Source of the DNA: Hepsetus odoe
Lineage: Eukaryota > Chordata > Actinopteri > Characiformes > Hepsetidae
Reading direction: 5' to 3'
Length of the DNA: 64,000 bases
NCBI GenBank assembly: GCA_017165825.1
Contig: CM029384.1
Span: 4,078,431-4,142,430 of the forward strand
A model generated the notes under the pieces. The model saw only the letters and a list, made by a program, of their open reading frames with translations, did no database searches and was not told the origin of the DNA. The stretch's first letter is position 1. The number at the start of each line of letters is the position of its first letter. Of this stretch, positions 35,929-46,700 are shown piece by piece. Both the position numbers and the translations under genes were made by a program.

Positions 35929-35934
35929 AATAAA
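35929..35934 (+). terminator. rpl23 polyadenylation signal
   Basis: AATAAA lies 20 bases after the stop codon, giving the very short 3' UTR usual for ribosomal-protein genes. Confidence 0.9.
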
Positions 35935-35959
35935 ATAACGACAAATCCAGCACGATGCG

Positions 35960-36457
35960 TGTCATTTTCTGGGATTGTATCCAGATATTTAACTCGGCCG
36001 TCGTTCTTACGTTTCCAGCTTTGAGCGCTGATGTTCAAACGGGCCGTTTCAGGTTGTTGTGCCTTTAAGACGGTGTTTAATTTTTCTTAAAATGAGCTCT
36101 TCCGAATCTCTGGCCTGAACCCGAAACTTGAACCACGTTTCAGCCTTAGGATTCAGAAAATTGATGATATTGCTGTACTGACTTTGTCCATCGTTTGAAT
36201 TTGAAGGTTTTATAACTGAATTCGAAAAGTCCGGCATCTTTTAGTATTTAAGCCTCAACTTCAAAAATATTTGGCAAGAATATGGAAAGAAAAGTTGGAA
36301 CAAATTGCGATTGGATCTTTTCCCTCAAACCCTTCAGCCCTGCTTCACACCTTCAGATCGTTTGAGGAGAGGCGGAGCAGAGCTGCAGTTCTTTTCATGC
36401 TTTCGATCACGAACTTGAGAGATTTAAGCTTTGATGTCGGTTTTATTAGGAATTAAA
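35960..36457. other. No gene recognised
   Basis: AT-rich intergenic DNA with faint similarity to rpl23 intron text (GTGCCTTTAAGAC near 36060 and at 35340), probably an old dispersed repeat. Confidence 0.35.
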
Positions 36458-36675
36458 AGTGGTGAGGGAGTTGCCCCGCATCGGAAGATTGTGGGTTCGA
36501 TTCCCTCACAAGTAGGTTGCCCTGAGGTACCCCTGAGCAAGGTACTGTCCCCGTCACTGCTCCCTGGGCGCTTTCAATAGCTGCCCACTGCTGCACGGTG
36601 TTTGTGTGCATGGGTTAAAAGCAGAGGTCCAATTTCATTGTGGTCCATGGTGTGCAGTGCTGTCACTTTCACTTA
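36458..36675 (+). mobile_element. tRNA-derived SINE (CACTTTC tail)
   Basis: Complete copy: B-box GGGTTCGATTCCC, body TGCCCTGAGGTACCCCTGAG, AGCTGCCCACTGCTGCACGG and tail GCTGTCACTTTCACTT. Confidence 0.85.
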
Positions 36676-37776
36676 AAAGATCACGTACAGGGTTAGTCTG
36701 CAGAGAAACGCAACATCAAAACTGATCTAGGAGAGAAATCCACAAGCGCTGGAACAGGATTTATGTCGTGAGGGTTTAACTAAAAGCAGTTTTCCAGGTC
36801 GTAGTTCTGAAATCTGTAGTTCAAATATTGGACTTAAGTTTTTTAGCAGAAATGGAGGAGCTTAAAGATTGTGTTGACTTTACGCCTAACGTGGGGGGAA
36901 AAAAGCTTCTTTATGTCTGTGTTCCAGAATTTAAGGCTTAAATCTTTGTTTTCTGATTAAAACATTTCATTTAAAAAAAACATTTTTAAACGCACGAACT
37001 GTGCCTGAATATGACACTTCGGTTCACTTTCATCCCCACGATGAGCTCTAGATTTAACTTTTATCTCTTAAACTTATCTCTTATGAAGTTATTTTGCTGA
37101 GGCTCTCATCTAGAACAATTTACGTTTCTTAGTTCTCGGGACGGTCTCCCACCGGAGCACCCGCACTCCCGAAAGAAAATAGCAACCTCATGCCATGCAG
37201 GAGGGAGCTGTGAAGGGAGCAGTACCTTGCTCAAGGGTACTTAAGAGTCTGGGATTTCAACATGTGGCCTTCTGATCCTTCTTGTTTTTTCAGCAAATCC
37301 GAGCTCAGCGTTGACTGATCAGAAGCTGAAGAGCAGATTCAATGAAAACTACAGATCAAAAATGTCAGAACATCCGTCCCTCCATGAACTGTCTGTCTCT
37401 CTCTCGGTCTGTCTGTCTAAACATTCACGCAAATACACAAAGACAGAACAAGAGGGTCGGAAATCTAAAACTGCAGGCGTAAAAAGAGGCTTTTCATTTT
37501 TAATGTTATTTATTAATATTGAAGAAAAAATTAAAGGGCAAATAAACCATAATTAAAACACTGAATTCAAAAAAGAATAACAATAAAAAAAGGTTTGAAA
37601 TGAAGAAATGCACTATAAGAAGGACTTCAGGAAGCGCAAGTGGATGATTTATTCTGTAGGATTGTCCTATAAATAAAAGTAGTCCGATTCATCATCATCG
37701 TTTTTGTGGAAGGATTTTGAAAGTGTGTTTTTAAGGATAATAGCAGTAAGGGTGTTTGATCAGGAGGCAAGAAGAA
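36676..37776. other. Intergenic, one decayed SINE
   Basis: Between 37130 and 37290 lies a worn minus-strand SINE (GTACCTTGCTCAAGGGTACT). No conserved exon elsewhere. Confidence 0.4.
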
Positions 37777-37812
37777 GTCACGTGACACCCCCCCCGTGGT
37801 CGCCATGGTTAC
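37777..37812 (+). promoter_or_regulatory. E-box palindrome and X-box-like RFX site before dnaaf19
   Basis: GTCACGTGAC at 37777-37786 is a perfect E-box palindrome. GTCGCCATGGTTAC at 37799-37812 fits the RFX X-box pattern (GYNRCC, two bases, RRNRAC) with one mismatch. The site lies about 90 bp upstream of the start codon of a motile-cilia gene, where RFX/FOXJ1 control is expected. Binding itself is inferred. Confidence 0.5.
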
Positions 37813-37903
37813 CAGTGTGTTTACGCGCGCTAGGCTAACGAGCTAGCTGGCGGGTTAGCGCAGGTTCGTAGTGAAGTTTTTCAAGTGTTTTCGCTGCTGA
37901 AGG

Positions 37904-39543
37904 ATGGAGGGAGCGCAGTTTATCGACCTCTCCGCGCTGGAGAGGGAGCTGCAGGCCGCGGTGGAGGCCGACCGGAAGTACCAGAGAGAGAACGACGCCA
38001 AATTCCGCGCCGTCCGACAAAAAGTGGCGACTTATGAAGAGTTCAGGTGAAATAACCTCCAGTTTTCTCCTTCCTGCCTCTCAAAGCGGATGTTCGTAGC
38101 TGAGGACGAATCGTGGGTTTTGTTCATGACGCTTCTTGAGCTCCTTAAGCGCCCAATTCTTGCTCGAGTTTTCCGTTCCACCTTAAATGGTTCAGCAGGC
38201 GCGCCTGAACCGCTGCGCATTTAAGGTGGAACGGCTAGTTAGCGACAGACCCCAAGCCTGTCCTGGTGTAACCTCCTCCTCCTCCTCCTCCTCCTTCTCC
38301 TCCTTTTCTCCTTCTATTTTTCCTCTTCTTGTTTCTTCTTCTTTCAGTTGCTCCCATTTAGGAGTCTCCACAGCGGATCTTCTGTCTCCATGTCTTCCTG
38401 TCCTCTGCATCTTCCTCTTTCACACCGCCCCCCTGCATGTCCTCTCACATCATCCATTAACCTCCTCTTTCCTGGCAGCTCCATCCTCAACACCCTTCTC
38501 CTGATACACCCCTCGTCTCTCCTCTGGACACGTCCAAACCAACAGTCTCACTTCTCTCACTTTGTCTCCAAACCGTCCAACCTAAGTTGTCCCTCTAATA
38601 CACTCCGTTCTCGTCCCTCCTGTCGCAAATCTCAGCACCTTTAACTCTGACACCTCCAGCGCCGCCTCCTGCCTTTTTTCACCGTCTCCAACCCATATAG
38701 CATAGCTGGTCTCACTACCGTCCTGTAAATCTTTTCTTTCACTCTTGCTGGTCCCCGTCTGTCACAGATCACTCCTGTCACTCTTCTCCACGCATTCCAA
38801 CCTGCATGCACTCTCTTCTTCTCCTCTCTTCCTCTGAACCGTCCACCCCAAGTATTTAAACTCCACCCTCTTCACCTCCTCTACTCCCTCCATCCTCACC
38901 ACTCCGATGTCCTCACTTTCATTCACCCTCATGTGTTCTCTCTTTGTCCCAGCCTATCTTCACCTCCAGGGTCTCCTCAGGCTTTCTAATGAACACGTCC
39001 AGTGTGTGTTCACAACGGAAACACAGGCACAGATGAGTCCAGAGTCAGACTGTCTTTTTATTTCAGGGACATTGTGCTGGCGTCCCACCTAAAACCCCTG
39101 GAAAAGAAGGATAAATGGAGCGCTCCCCATAAACAGGTGTGGAATCCAGTGGCCACAGGCTGGAAGGAGAAAACCAGACCAACACCTGAGATCCTCCAGG
39201 TGAGTCACCTGGAAAGAACTCCATATAAACAAATAGGATTCAAAAACAACACTTTCATTTTTCATTTCATCGCATTACATCCACCATCACTCCTGCACAT
39301 ACTGCCTGACTCTGGAAAGACCCTCGTTTACTCGTTTACTTATTTATTCGTTTAATCATTCAGCAGATGTTTTTATTTTACAAATAAAGAACAACTGGGA
39401 GAAGTAATCTAGTAGAAATAATAGTTTAGTTAGATTTTTTATTTTTTGATTGATTTATAATTATTATGATTTTACTGGCAACCTGTCCATGGTGTTTCTC
39501 CACCTTCTGTGCTAGATTATAATAAATTAATAGGATTTTACTG

Positions 39544-39610
<67 letters not shown>

Positions 39611-40403
39611 CTGATGGCCAGTTGTTAAGGATCGGAGGGTGATGGATTCGAATCCTGGATCAGTAGGTTGCCCTGAGGTAACCCTGAGCAAGGTACTGCC
39701 CCATCACTGCTCCCTGGGTGCTGCATATGGCTGCCCCCTGCTGGACGGTGTGTGTGGGTAAAATACAGAGGATGCATTTCACTGTGTGTTCACAATGACA
39801 AATAGTCACTTTCACTTTGTTTTCAATAAAAGTTCATTTCACTACCATCATTATTGTTTTAATAACCAGTTAATATCAGTTATTAGTAAAATATTAATAG
39901 TAACAGAAGCATGTTTGTTGTTTACTTATTTGTTTTGGTCGTCGTAGCCTCCACCATCGGACTTCCTGCCAAGGACAGCAGCAGAGTTCATGCGCGACTG
40001 GCGCCGGTTTGGGGGAGGTTCTCTGGAGAAGTACGGCCACCTCGTCAGGCTGGGTGGGGAGGTTTTGCAGCGGATCTTCACAGCTGAGGTTGGCTTTGGT
40101 CTCCTGGGAGAATTCCTAACCATCCTTTCCGAGTGTCTCCAGCCAGCGGATGCCACAGCGGTGATTGGACTGCTTGAGGGTCTCTCAAAAACGGGTCGCT
40201 TTGGCCTAAACATGTCCCTCCTGAGTCAGGCTGAACAAGAGGCGTGTAAGAATCTGTTCCACAGGCTGCGGGATGCAGCTGTTCACTGGACACCGAATTG
40301 TGAAGATGGGAATAAACCCTCATGGCTTTCTGAAGCACCTGAGCAGCATCGTGACATCAAGGCTGCTGAAAAACTCACATGTTTAATGGCAAAGTATGTG
40401 TGA
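37904..40403 (+). CDS. dnaaf19: Dynein axonemal assembly factor 19 (CCDC103), complete
   Basis: CCDC103 is a small oligomeric coiled-coil protein needed to attach outer dynein arms to ciliary microtubules; its loss causes primary ciliary dyskinesia. Three exons join in frame to 243 aa (human 242): 37904-38046, 39067-39199 and 39948-40403. The start is preceded by CTGAAGG in a CpG-rich leader. N-terminal coiled coil: IDLSALERELQAAVEADRKY, KVATYEEFRDIVLASHLKPL. The central RPAP3-like domain includes AAEFMRDWRRFGG, VGFGLLGEFLTILSECLQPA and KTGRFGLNMSLLSQAEQEAC. Introns are GT-AG; the first contains RTE LINE debris and the second a SINE and AT-rich repeats. Next gene on the same strand is fam187a, the mammalian arrangement. 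Confidence 0.95.
38270..38965 (-). mobile_element. RTE-type LINE 3' part (minus) in dnaaf19 intron 1
   Basis: Reverse complement carries the RTE C-terminal protein remnants, a junction at CATAGCTGGTCTCACTAC, and upstream RT remnants (from GTATTTAAACTCCACC to CCTCATGTGTTCTC). It ends at its 3' side with a CTTCTT-rich tail. Confidence 0.7.
39546..39610. repeat. (AAT)n-(ATT)n self-complementary microsatellite
   Basis: About 9 AAT units are followed immediately by about 12 ATT units, forming a perfect inverted repeat able to make a long hairpin. Confidence 0.9.
39611..39817 (+). mobile_element. tRNA-derived SINE (CACTTTC tail)
   Basis: B-box GGATTCGAATCCTGG, TGAGGTAACCCTGAGCAAGG, then TAGTCACTTTCACTTTG. 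Confidence 0.8.
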
Positions 40404-40639
40404 GAGACATTCGAGTCATCGACATTAGTTCCTCAGAATACTCGAAAGTGAATGTTTTCTGCAAAAAATATGTTGGCTGGGTTGCCAGTTTTGTATGAAA
40501 TCCACAAACTATACCCTTGGATTAGTGCAAACTCCAGGTCTAAATCTTCACTCATTTATCAAACCATAATGAGGTGTTTAGTAATCTGGAAAACATGTGC
40601 TTGTGTGTTTTCTCGCGCTGTATGACTTCAGAAATGCAC

Positions 40640-40955
40640 AAAAGTCTTGAGCCCTTCATTTCTTCTCATTTTGCTTCCAAAGAGCAAGAATCTTCTATTT
40701 TAAAGTCTTGTTGAGGAACAGTTCTCCAGATCTTCCAGAAGGACAAAGTTGTTGTCTCTTATTTTCAGTACTGTCTCTGTACCAGATCAGTTTCGATGTA
40801 CAAAGAAGAGCTTTGGGACGTCCTTCAAGAAGCCTGGAGTAGTGTTCCTGAAGACAACTTAAAGAAAGGAGCTGGTCTGTGAGAGTTGAGGCTGTGCTGA
40901 AGAATGACGGTGGTGGTAGTGAATAAAGAAACCCTAATTCTGGATTGATTATTAA
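40640..40955 (-). mobile_element. Third copy of the DNA-transposon-like family (minus)
   Basis: Reverse complement of 25790-26165: GGAACAGTTCTCCAGATCTT, AAAGAAGAGCTTTGGGACGT and GTTGAGGCTGTGCTGAAGAA. It covers the dnaaf19 3' flank, including an AATAAA at 40922 that could serve as a polyadenylation site. Confidence 0.6.
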
Positions 40956-41187
40956 GTGTCTGCCTGAATTATTCAGTTATTATTTTCATCCGCTTAGGAG
41001 TTAAAAGAGTGGGAATATATTAAAACCCTTAGGGTTGACTTCTGGGTCAGGTGTCCAAATTTAATCCTAATACAGAGTGTGTAAAAAATAAATTCTTCAT
41101 TATGTGTCCATTTGGATTAGAGAACATATTGACATGTTTCCTTTACCAGCCTTCTGCTCCTGATGATGTCACAAAGGGAAAAACAAC

Positions 41188-41201
41188 ATCACCATGGTTA
41201 C
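41188..41201 (+). promoter_or_regulatory. Possible X-box half site before fam187a
   Basis: ATCACCATGGTTAC shares the core CCATGGTTAC with the X-box-like site of dnaaf19. The reverse strand reads GTAACC-AT-GGTGAT, a good left half and a poor right half. Confidence 0.3.
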
Positions 41202-41270
41202 AGCTGACACCCGGCAACTCTGGAATCGCCATTCCAAGAGGTGTCTGTTGTTTAAAGGAAGCACAAGGAC

Positions 41271-42524
41271 ATGAGCGTGTCCCACATAGTGCTTTTCCTG
41301 TCTGCCTGGACGCTGAGTCCATTGCTGTTGACGGCATACCAAGCCCCTGAAGACAAGGAGGACATCTTCGCCACAAGAGAATGTCCGGCGTACCTCGTCT
41401 TCCACAGCGTGGCCTACCTGGCCGATATGACCATAGAGCTGCCCTGCCTCTGTAAGCCAGCAGAGGTGCTCTCGGTAGTGTGGTACTACCAGAAACACTT
41501 GGGCACTCGGGACACCAAGGTGCTCACCGACTTCTCAGGAACCGCCATAGTGGATTCCTCCAAAGTTCGGAGAGACTCTGAGCTCCGCAGCCGCTTTTCC
41601 ATCCGCTTGTTTAGCCTTGTGGTCTTCAGGGTGCAGAAGACCGACTCTGGCCACTATATTTGTGGCACCTCTTCGGGGGAGTTCTTCTACGGCTACGACG
41701 TGGATGTCCAGGTGGTCCGGCAGGTGCTCTTTCCTTGGAACCTCATGCAGCCCAATGACACGCAAGCTCCAGAGGCTGAAGGCAAGCCTTTCCAGATGTT
41801 CACAAGCTACTTGCATTGGTCTGTGTGCGACCGCTGCGATGTGATAGGTGAACAGGTGCGAGTCGGGCTTTGCTACCTCATGAGCAAATACCTACAGGTG
41901 CGATATCTTCGCCAGTCAACCAATGTCACCTCTTGTGGTTCTTCTGCTGTTCCTCTAAGTTTTGGGCTGGCTGTCAGCAACTATGGTGCAGAGCTCGTTG
42001 TGAGAAGTTGCCACACTGATTGTTCCGTGAAACTAAAAGCCATCAGCCCGGAGCGAAAGGCCTTGCTGGACTTTCTCGGTGATGGCGACTCTCCAGGAGT
42101 CCCTGTTTACTACCGCAACCATCCAGCAGACTCAGATCTCATGCTTTCCTGCCCTGGGATGAAGCCACAGCATGCAGTAGCCTGGGATAAAGGCACCACG
42201 CCACTTTACCGGGCTCAGTTCATGGAGGGATTGAACAAGAGCTCCCGGGTGTTCATAGACGTGGGTAACCACCTGCACTTCAGACCCGTCCTCCTGGAGG
42301 ACAAAGGCACCTACTGCTGCTGGATTCAAGGAAAGAAAGCTGCTGAGATCAAGCTCGCGGTGTATTCACGTCAGGGACGACTGCGCAGAATCTCTGACCC
42401 GGAGTCTGTCTTCGCCCTCAAAGCCATCCTGGTCGTCTACGCTCTCCTCACTGCTGTATTTCTGCTCCTAATATCGGTCCGGTTCATGTGGAACATCAGC
42501 AAGGAACGAAGAGCCTCGTGCTAG
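41271..42524 (+). CDS. fam187a: FAM187A, immunoglobulin-domain membrane protein, single exon
   Basis: A single-exon 417-aa protein (human family member about 413 aa). Function is not established; the fold suggests a cell-surface or secretory-pathway type I membrane protein. Seen here: a hydrophobic signal peptide (~1-22, VLFLSAWTLSPLLLTA); a first Ig-like domain with C59, W71 and C131 (DSGHYIC); a Cys-rich middle region (CDRCD, SCHTDC); a second Ig-like domain with C294, W305 and C349 (DKGTYCCW); and one transmembrane segment (~381-403, ALKAILVVYALLTAVFLLLI) followed by a short basic tail. The start codon ATGAGCGTG is the first of the frame with the signal peptide. It follows dnaaf19 by about 870 bp on the same strand, as in mammals, where joint transcripts occur. 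Confidence 0.95.
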   Translation: MSVSHIVLFLSAWTLSPLLLTAYQAPEDKEDIFATRECPAYLVFHSVAYLADMTIELPCLCKPAEVLSVVWYYQKHLGTRDTKVLTDFSGTAIVDSSKVRRDSELRSRFSIRLFSLVVFRVQKTDSGHYICGTSSGEFFYGYDVDVQVVRQVLFPWNLMQPNDTQAPEAEGKPFQMFTSYLHWSVCDRCDVIGEQVRVGLCYLMSKYLQVRYLRQSTNVTSCGSSAVPLSFGLAVSNYGAELVVRSCHTDCSVKLKAISPERKALLDFLGDGDSPGVPVYYRNHPADSDLMLSCPGMKPQHAVAWDKGTTPLYRAQFMEGLNKSSRVFIDVGNHLHFRPVLLEDKGTYCCWIQGKKAAEIKLAVYSRQGRLRRISDPESVFALKAILVVYALLTAVFLLLISVRFMWNISKERRASC

Positions 42525-42555
42525 CCTGGAAATCATCGAAGACTGTGGCTTTTCT

Positions 42556-42561
42556 AATAAA
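42556..42561 (+). terminator. fam187a polyadenylation signal
   Basis: AATAAA is 32 bases after the stop codon and is followed by a T-rich stretch. Confidence 0.8.
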
Positions 42562-42599
42562 CAGTTTTGCATCTTTTATTGTGAGGAAGATTCTTTTAT

Positions 42600-43070
42600 G
42601 AGAAACATGAAGGGAGGCTTCAGAAAATAGCAGATGTACAGAGTCCTCCACTGACCCCAGATTAGCTGGAAGTCCAATCTTACCTTCTTCAGTTTAGAAC
42701 TGCTGCTTCGGTTGGGTTAAATTTAGGTGTTCATCTCAAAACATATATCAGAAGAAGAACAGCAGACGCAGGAACTTTAAAAACGCACTAGGGGGCACCA
42801 TGAGGACAGCAGCAGGATTATTGTACACGGCTGAGGCTGAATCCCAGGCCAGTATCCCACTGCAGATTCCAGTTACTGCTCTAAAGCCAGACGCTTTTTC
42901 TGGAGTTGGGAGGTTTCTGAAACAAATAAGAAAAATGTTTATTGTAAACTGGGAGAGTCTCCCTGGAGCTCGCTGGGGTTAAGCGTCTTACTCAACCCAA
43001 AACCTCTGGAGCTGAACATCCCAGCCTGACCTACCACCACCTCATTGTATAAACATATTCAGAATTGGGC
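42600..43070. other. Intergenic, no gene recognised
   Basis: Non-coding; part of 42940-43000 resembles a worn SINE body (AGAGTCTCCCTGGAG, GGGGTTAAGCGTCTTACTC). Confidence 0.35.
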
Positions 43071-43345
43071 GGCCCATTGGAGCAGTGGGTAGTGCTGTCG
43101 CCTCATAGTGAGAAGGTCCTGGGTTCAGTTCCCAAGCAGGACGGTCCTCTCTCTGGGCCCTTTCCTCCAATCGTCCACGTCAGGTGGATTCCATGGATTT
43201 TTCCAGATTTCTCCGTAACTGGAAGGAACTCGACAGGGGTCCTGCGGGACTGGTTTGAAACGGTGGAGACTTTCTCTGTACAGTGGAAGTGAATGGAACT
43301 GGACGTCTCCGACGCAAATCTGTATAACTTCTCCAAACCCACCAG
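43071..43345 (+). mobile_element. SINE head fused to dispersed repeat
   Basis: A tRNA-like head GGAGCAGTGGGTAGTGCTGT with GGGTTCAGTTCCC runs to about 43165. The following GTGAATGGAACTGGACGTCT and TTCTCCAAACCC resemble the unclassified repeat at 24480 and 60130. Confidence 0.55.
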
Positions 43346-43774
43346 CGAGTTTTTACACGTGCTATTAAATAAATAATACAAAGCTGTAAAGACCAGCAAC
43401 AACAATAAATATTGTTATTATTTATTAATTTATTTGCATATCAACTTTAAAAAGTGGAGGAGAAAGAAGAAATGAAAACTGAGCAGTAACAGAGAAACTG
43501 GGGAATAACAAGCTGAGAACTATTGAAAAGCAAATAAACACCAAAAATAGATCAAAAATGGTATTAAAAATGGATAAAAATGATCAAAATGAAAAATGTT
43601 GGACACGCTCACACACACACGCACACGCACAGACGCACACACTTCTGCTTTAGTTTCTCTTTCCTCTGTGAGGAAGTGCTCCGTTCTGCCCCCTGGCGGC
43701 TGCTCGGTGAAGCGCCTCTCCACCCTCAGACAGAGAGTCAGGTTTCCGGAGCTGCTGCCGCTCTTCTCGCCGCG

Positions 43775-46700
43775 ATGAAGGATCCAAACTGCTCGGAAGA
43801 AATAACCAAGATCCTCCAGGATGCCCCCGCAGCGCGGCAGGCCCTTCTGGACAACTTCACCAACCTGCACAACGTGGCCGAGTACTGCGAGAAGAGCTAC
43901 CTTCAGGTGAGGAGCTGCAGGGGTTCAGAGCCAGGATCTGTCAGGGGGGGTCTGGATCAGGCTGAGGGTCTGGATCAGGCTGAGGGTCTGGATCAGGCTT
44001 GGGGTGAGGATCAGCCTGGGGAGTCAGGACTGTAGGTCAGGATCAGACTGGAGGTCAGGATCAGCCCTGGGGATCAAGATCAGCTTGGGATGGTCAGGGT
44101 CAGTCTGAGGATGGATCAGGTCTGTTCTTCAGTGACTGGCTTTCACTTTGTGGTCTATTTATCAGCACTTTTTGAGATGGACACTGAAATTAATGTTGCA
44201 CTGTAGCATTTACATGAGCCCACCCCCGATTCAGTCCACAGCCCAGGCATTTAGTGCCACCTATTCAGTCAAACAAGAACCGACGGTCCCCTAATTAACT
44301 TTCTGCACGTCTGTAATCTCTCCGTTTACAGCAGGTCTGAAAAGGGTCAGGAAGGAGAAGTGGGAACGTGAAATCTAAAGTCTGTTTGATGCAAAAATAT
44401 AAGTTTTCAATCATAACTAGCTTGCAAAGTGTTCACCAATGGCTTGCTTCTGGTGTGTTCAGTCTTACCTGCTCTGATACCTGATTGGGTGAATCCCAGT
44501 CAGCCTCCTGCTGAGCTAAATCATCACATTTTTTAGAATGAGTTACATTTGTGGCTGTTATGATAACATTTCTTTTCACTTACATCTTAATAATCGTGAA
44601 TGATTCATTATCATGTGTATTATCACATTAAAATATCACATTCATTATTAGAGTGAAGGGTGTCAGGAGTGATCTTTGACAGATGGGGTTCCAGCAAGAG
44701 CGAAAGGGAAGGTTCACAGGACGATAGTGAGACCAGCTATGCTGTACGGGTTGGAGACGGTAATGGAACGACTGTTCCAGTTAAAGATGCTGAGATTTGT
44801 GTTGATGGACAGGACTAGAAATTAGTACATTAGGGGGACAGTTCAGTTTGGACAGTTTGGAGACAGGCAGAGAAGTGAGACTGCGCTGGTTTGGGCGTGT
44901 CCAGAGGAGACGAGGAGTGTATCAGGAGAAGGATGTTGAAGATGGAGCTGCCGGGAAAGAGGAGGAGGAGAAGGACAAAGAGGAGGTTTATGGACGGGGT
45001 GGGAGAGGACAGGCGTCTTTCAACTGCCAGCATGTTCTAGCAAGTCGTTCATCTTTTAGCTCCTAAATGTTTTGTTAAATCCTCCATCATGGTTCAGCAC
45101 AGACACTGCACAGTTGCTGGGATTGGCTGCCTGGTCTTGAATTTTTTGTGTGCTTCTGTGTGGGCTGTGATTCGCAGAAGGTCAGGGATGCGTCTGACAG
45201 TCAGGTTGAGCGTAAAGTGCCGCGAATGTCATTCAGAGTGAAACCGCCTCTGAGGCTCAGCAGCAGCATGACAAGCGACTAAAGAGGAAGTGGGAAATTT
45301 CACTCTGTGGGCTCCTTATAAGGGAACACGTCCAAATCTGCAGAAAAATGTCCTGATGCAGTGGAAAAAGTTCCCGTTTTTGATTTATTCTGAGTTCTTT
45401 GAAACCCTCACGCTTGGGTTTCAAAGGCTCCGGAAGCGTCTAATCTTCACGACCTCAAGGTGGAGGTGTGAAATCAGAAGGGTGGGGCTTGTGGGTTAAC
45501 GACTGCGGAAGGTGCTCTGCTTTTTCACAATAATAAACCATGTGGTTCCTCAGACCAGGCTGCTGCAGGAATCATGGCGTTGACAGTGTTTTATTTATTT
45601 ATTTGAGATCCTGCTTGTTTGTTTACACACATATTTGATGGTCTTGCAGGTGGTTGCTAAGGTGTGGCTAGCCGATTGCCATGGTATTTCTTGTGGTTGC
45701 TAAGATCTGGCTAGCATTTTGCTATGGAGGATGCCAGGTGGCTGCTGCTAGACATTTTGCATGGTGTTCCAGATGGTTGCTAGGGTGTTGCTAGGTGTTG
45801 GTATTGTCAGTGGCTGCTAAGGTGTGGTTAACCGGTTGCTATGGTATCTCTTGTTGCCAAGGAAGAGAAGCAGAGGTCTTATTAAGTTCTGTGATGCCAC
45901 TCATTCCAAATTGCCCATTTTATGTCCTTAAAAGTGCAACAGAGACATAATTTTTTTTAACAGTCGTGTGCAAATGTTTGAGCAATCCCAGACCAAAACC
46001 CCCATCAGCACGTTTTGTGAAATTTGACATTTCTCTTGAACTGAAGTGAAAGTGAAAGATGAAAAGCCTTATTTGTATCAAATTTTATGAATATATGTCT
46101 GAAAAACTCACTCTTGAGATGAAGCTTTGCTGATGTCTTTACTTTCTTTATCTTTATAGGCAGGTGCTGACAGCACTAAAGCTCTTGAAGAGACCAAGGC
46201 CTTCACCACCCAGTCTCTGGCCAGCGTGGCCTATCAGATCAGCACACTAGCCACCAATGTCCTCAAACTTCTGGACGCCCAGACCTCCCAGCTCTGTCAG
46301 ATCGAGTCCTCCGTTAACCTTATTGGCCTGGTATGTATTTCTGGTTCGTCTTGTTTGGGAGATTCTTGTCGAGGCAGTTTTTAGAGGCGGCCAAGCAAAG
46401 CTTAAGCACTGTGAAGTTCATAAACCCCTCTTTTTTAAGTGTAAGTGAAAGTGACTATTTGTCAGAGTGAACAGCACAGCACTCGGTGAACCACAACCAA
46501 ATACTTCTCTGCATTATACACACTCTGTCCAGCAGTGGGCAGCCATAACCAGCACCTGGGGAGCAGTGATGGGGACGGTACCTTGAACAAGGGAACCTCA
46601 GGGTAACCTAGTGGTTCAGGACCCAAACTCACAACACGCTAGGACGCAGCTGGCCTAATTCAATGGCCTAATCCCTTAACTCTTTCGCCGTTGTCACAAC

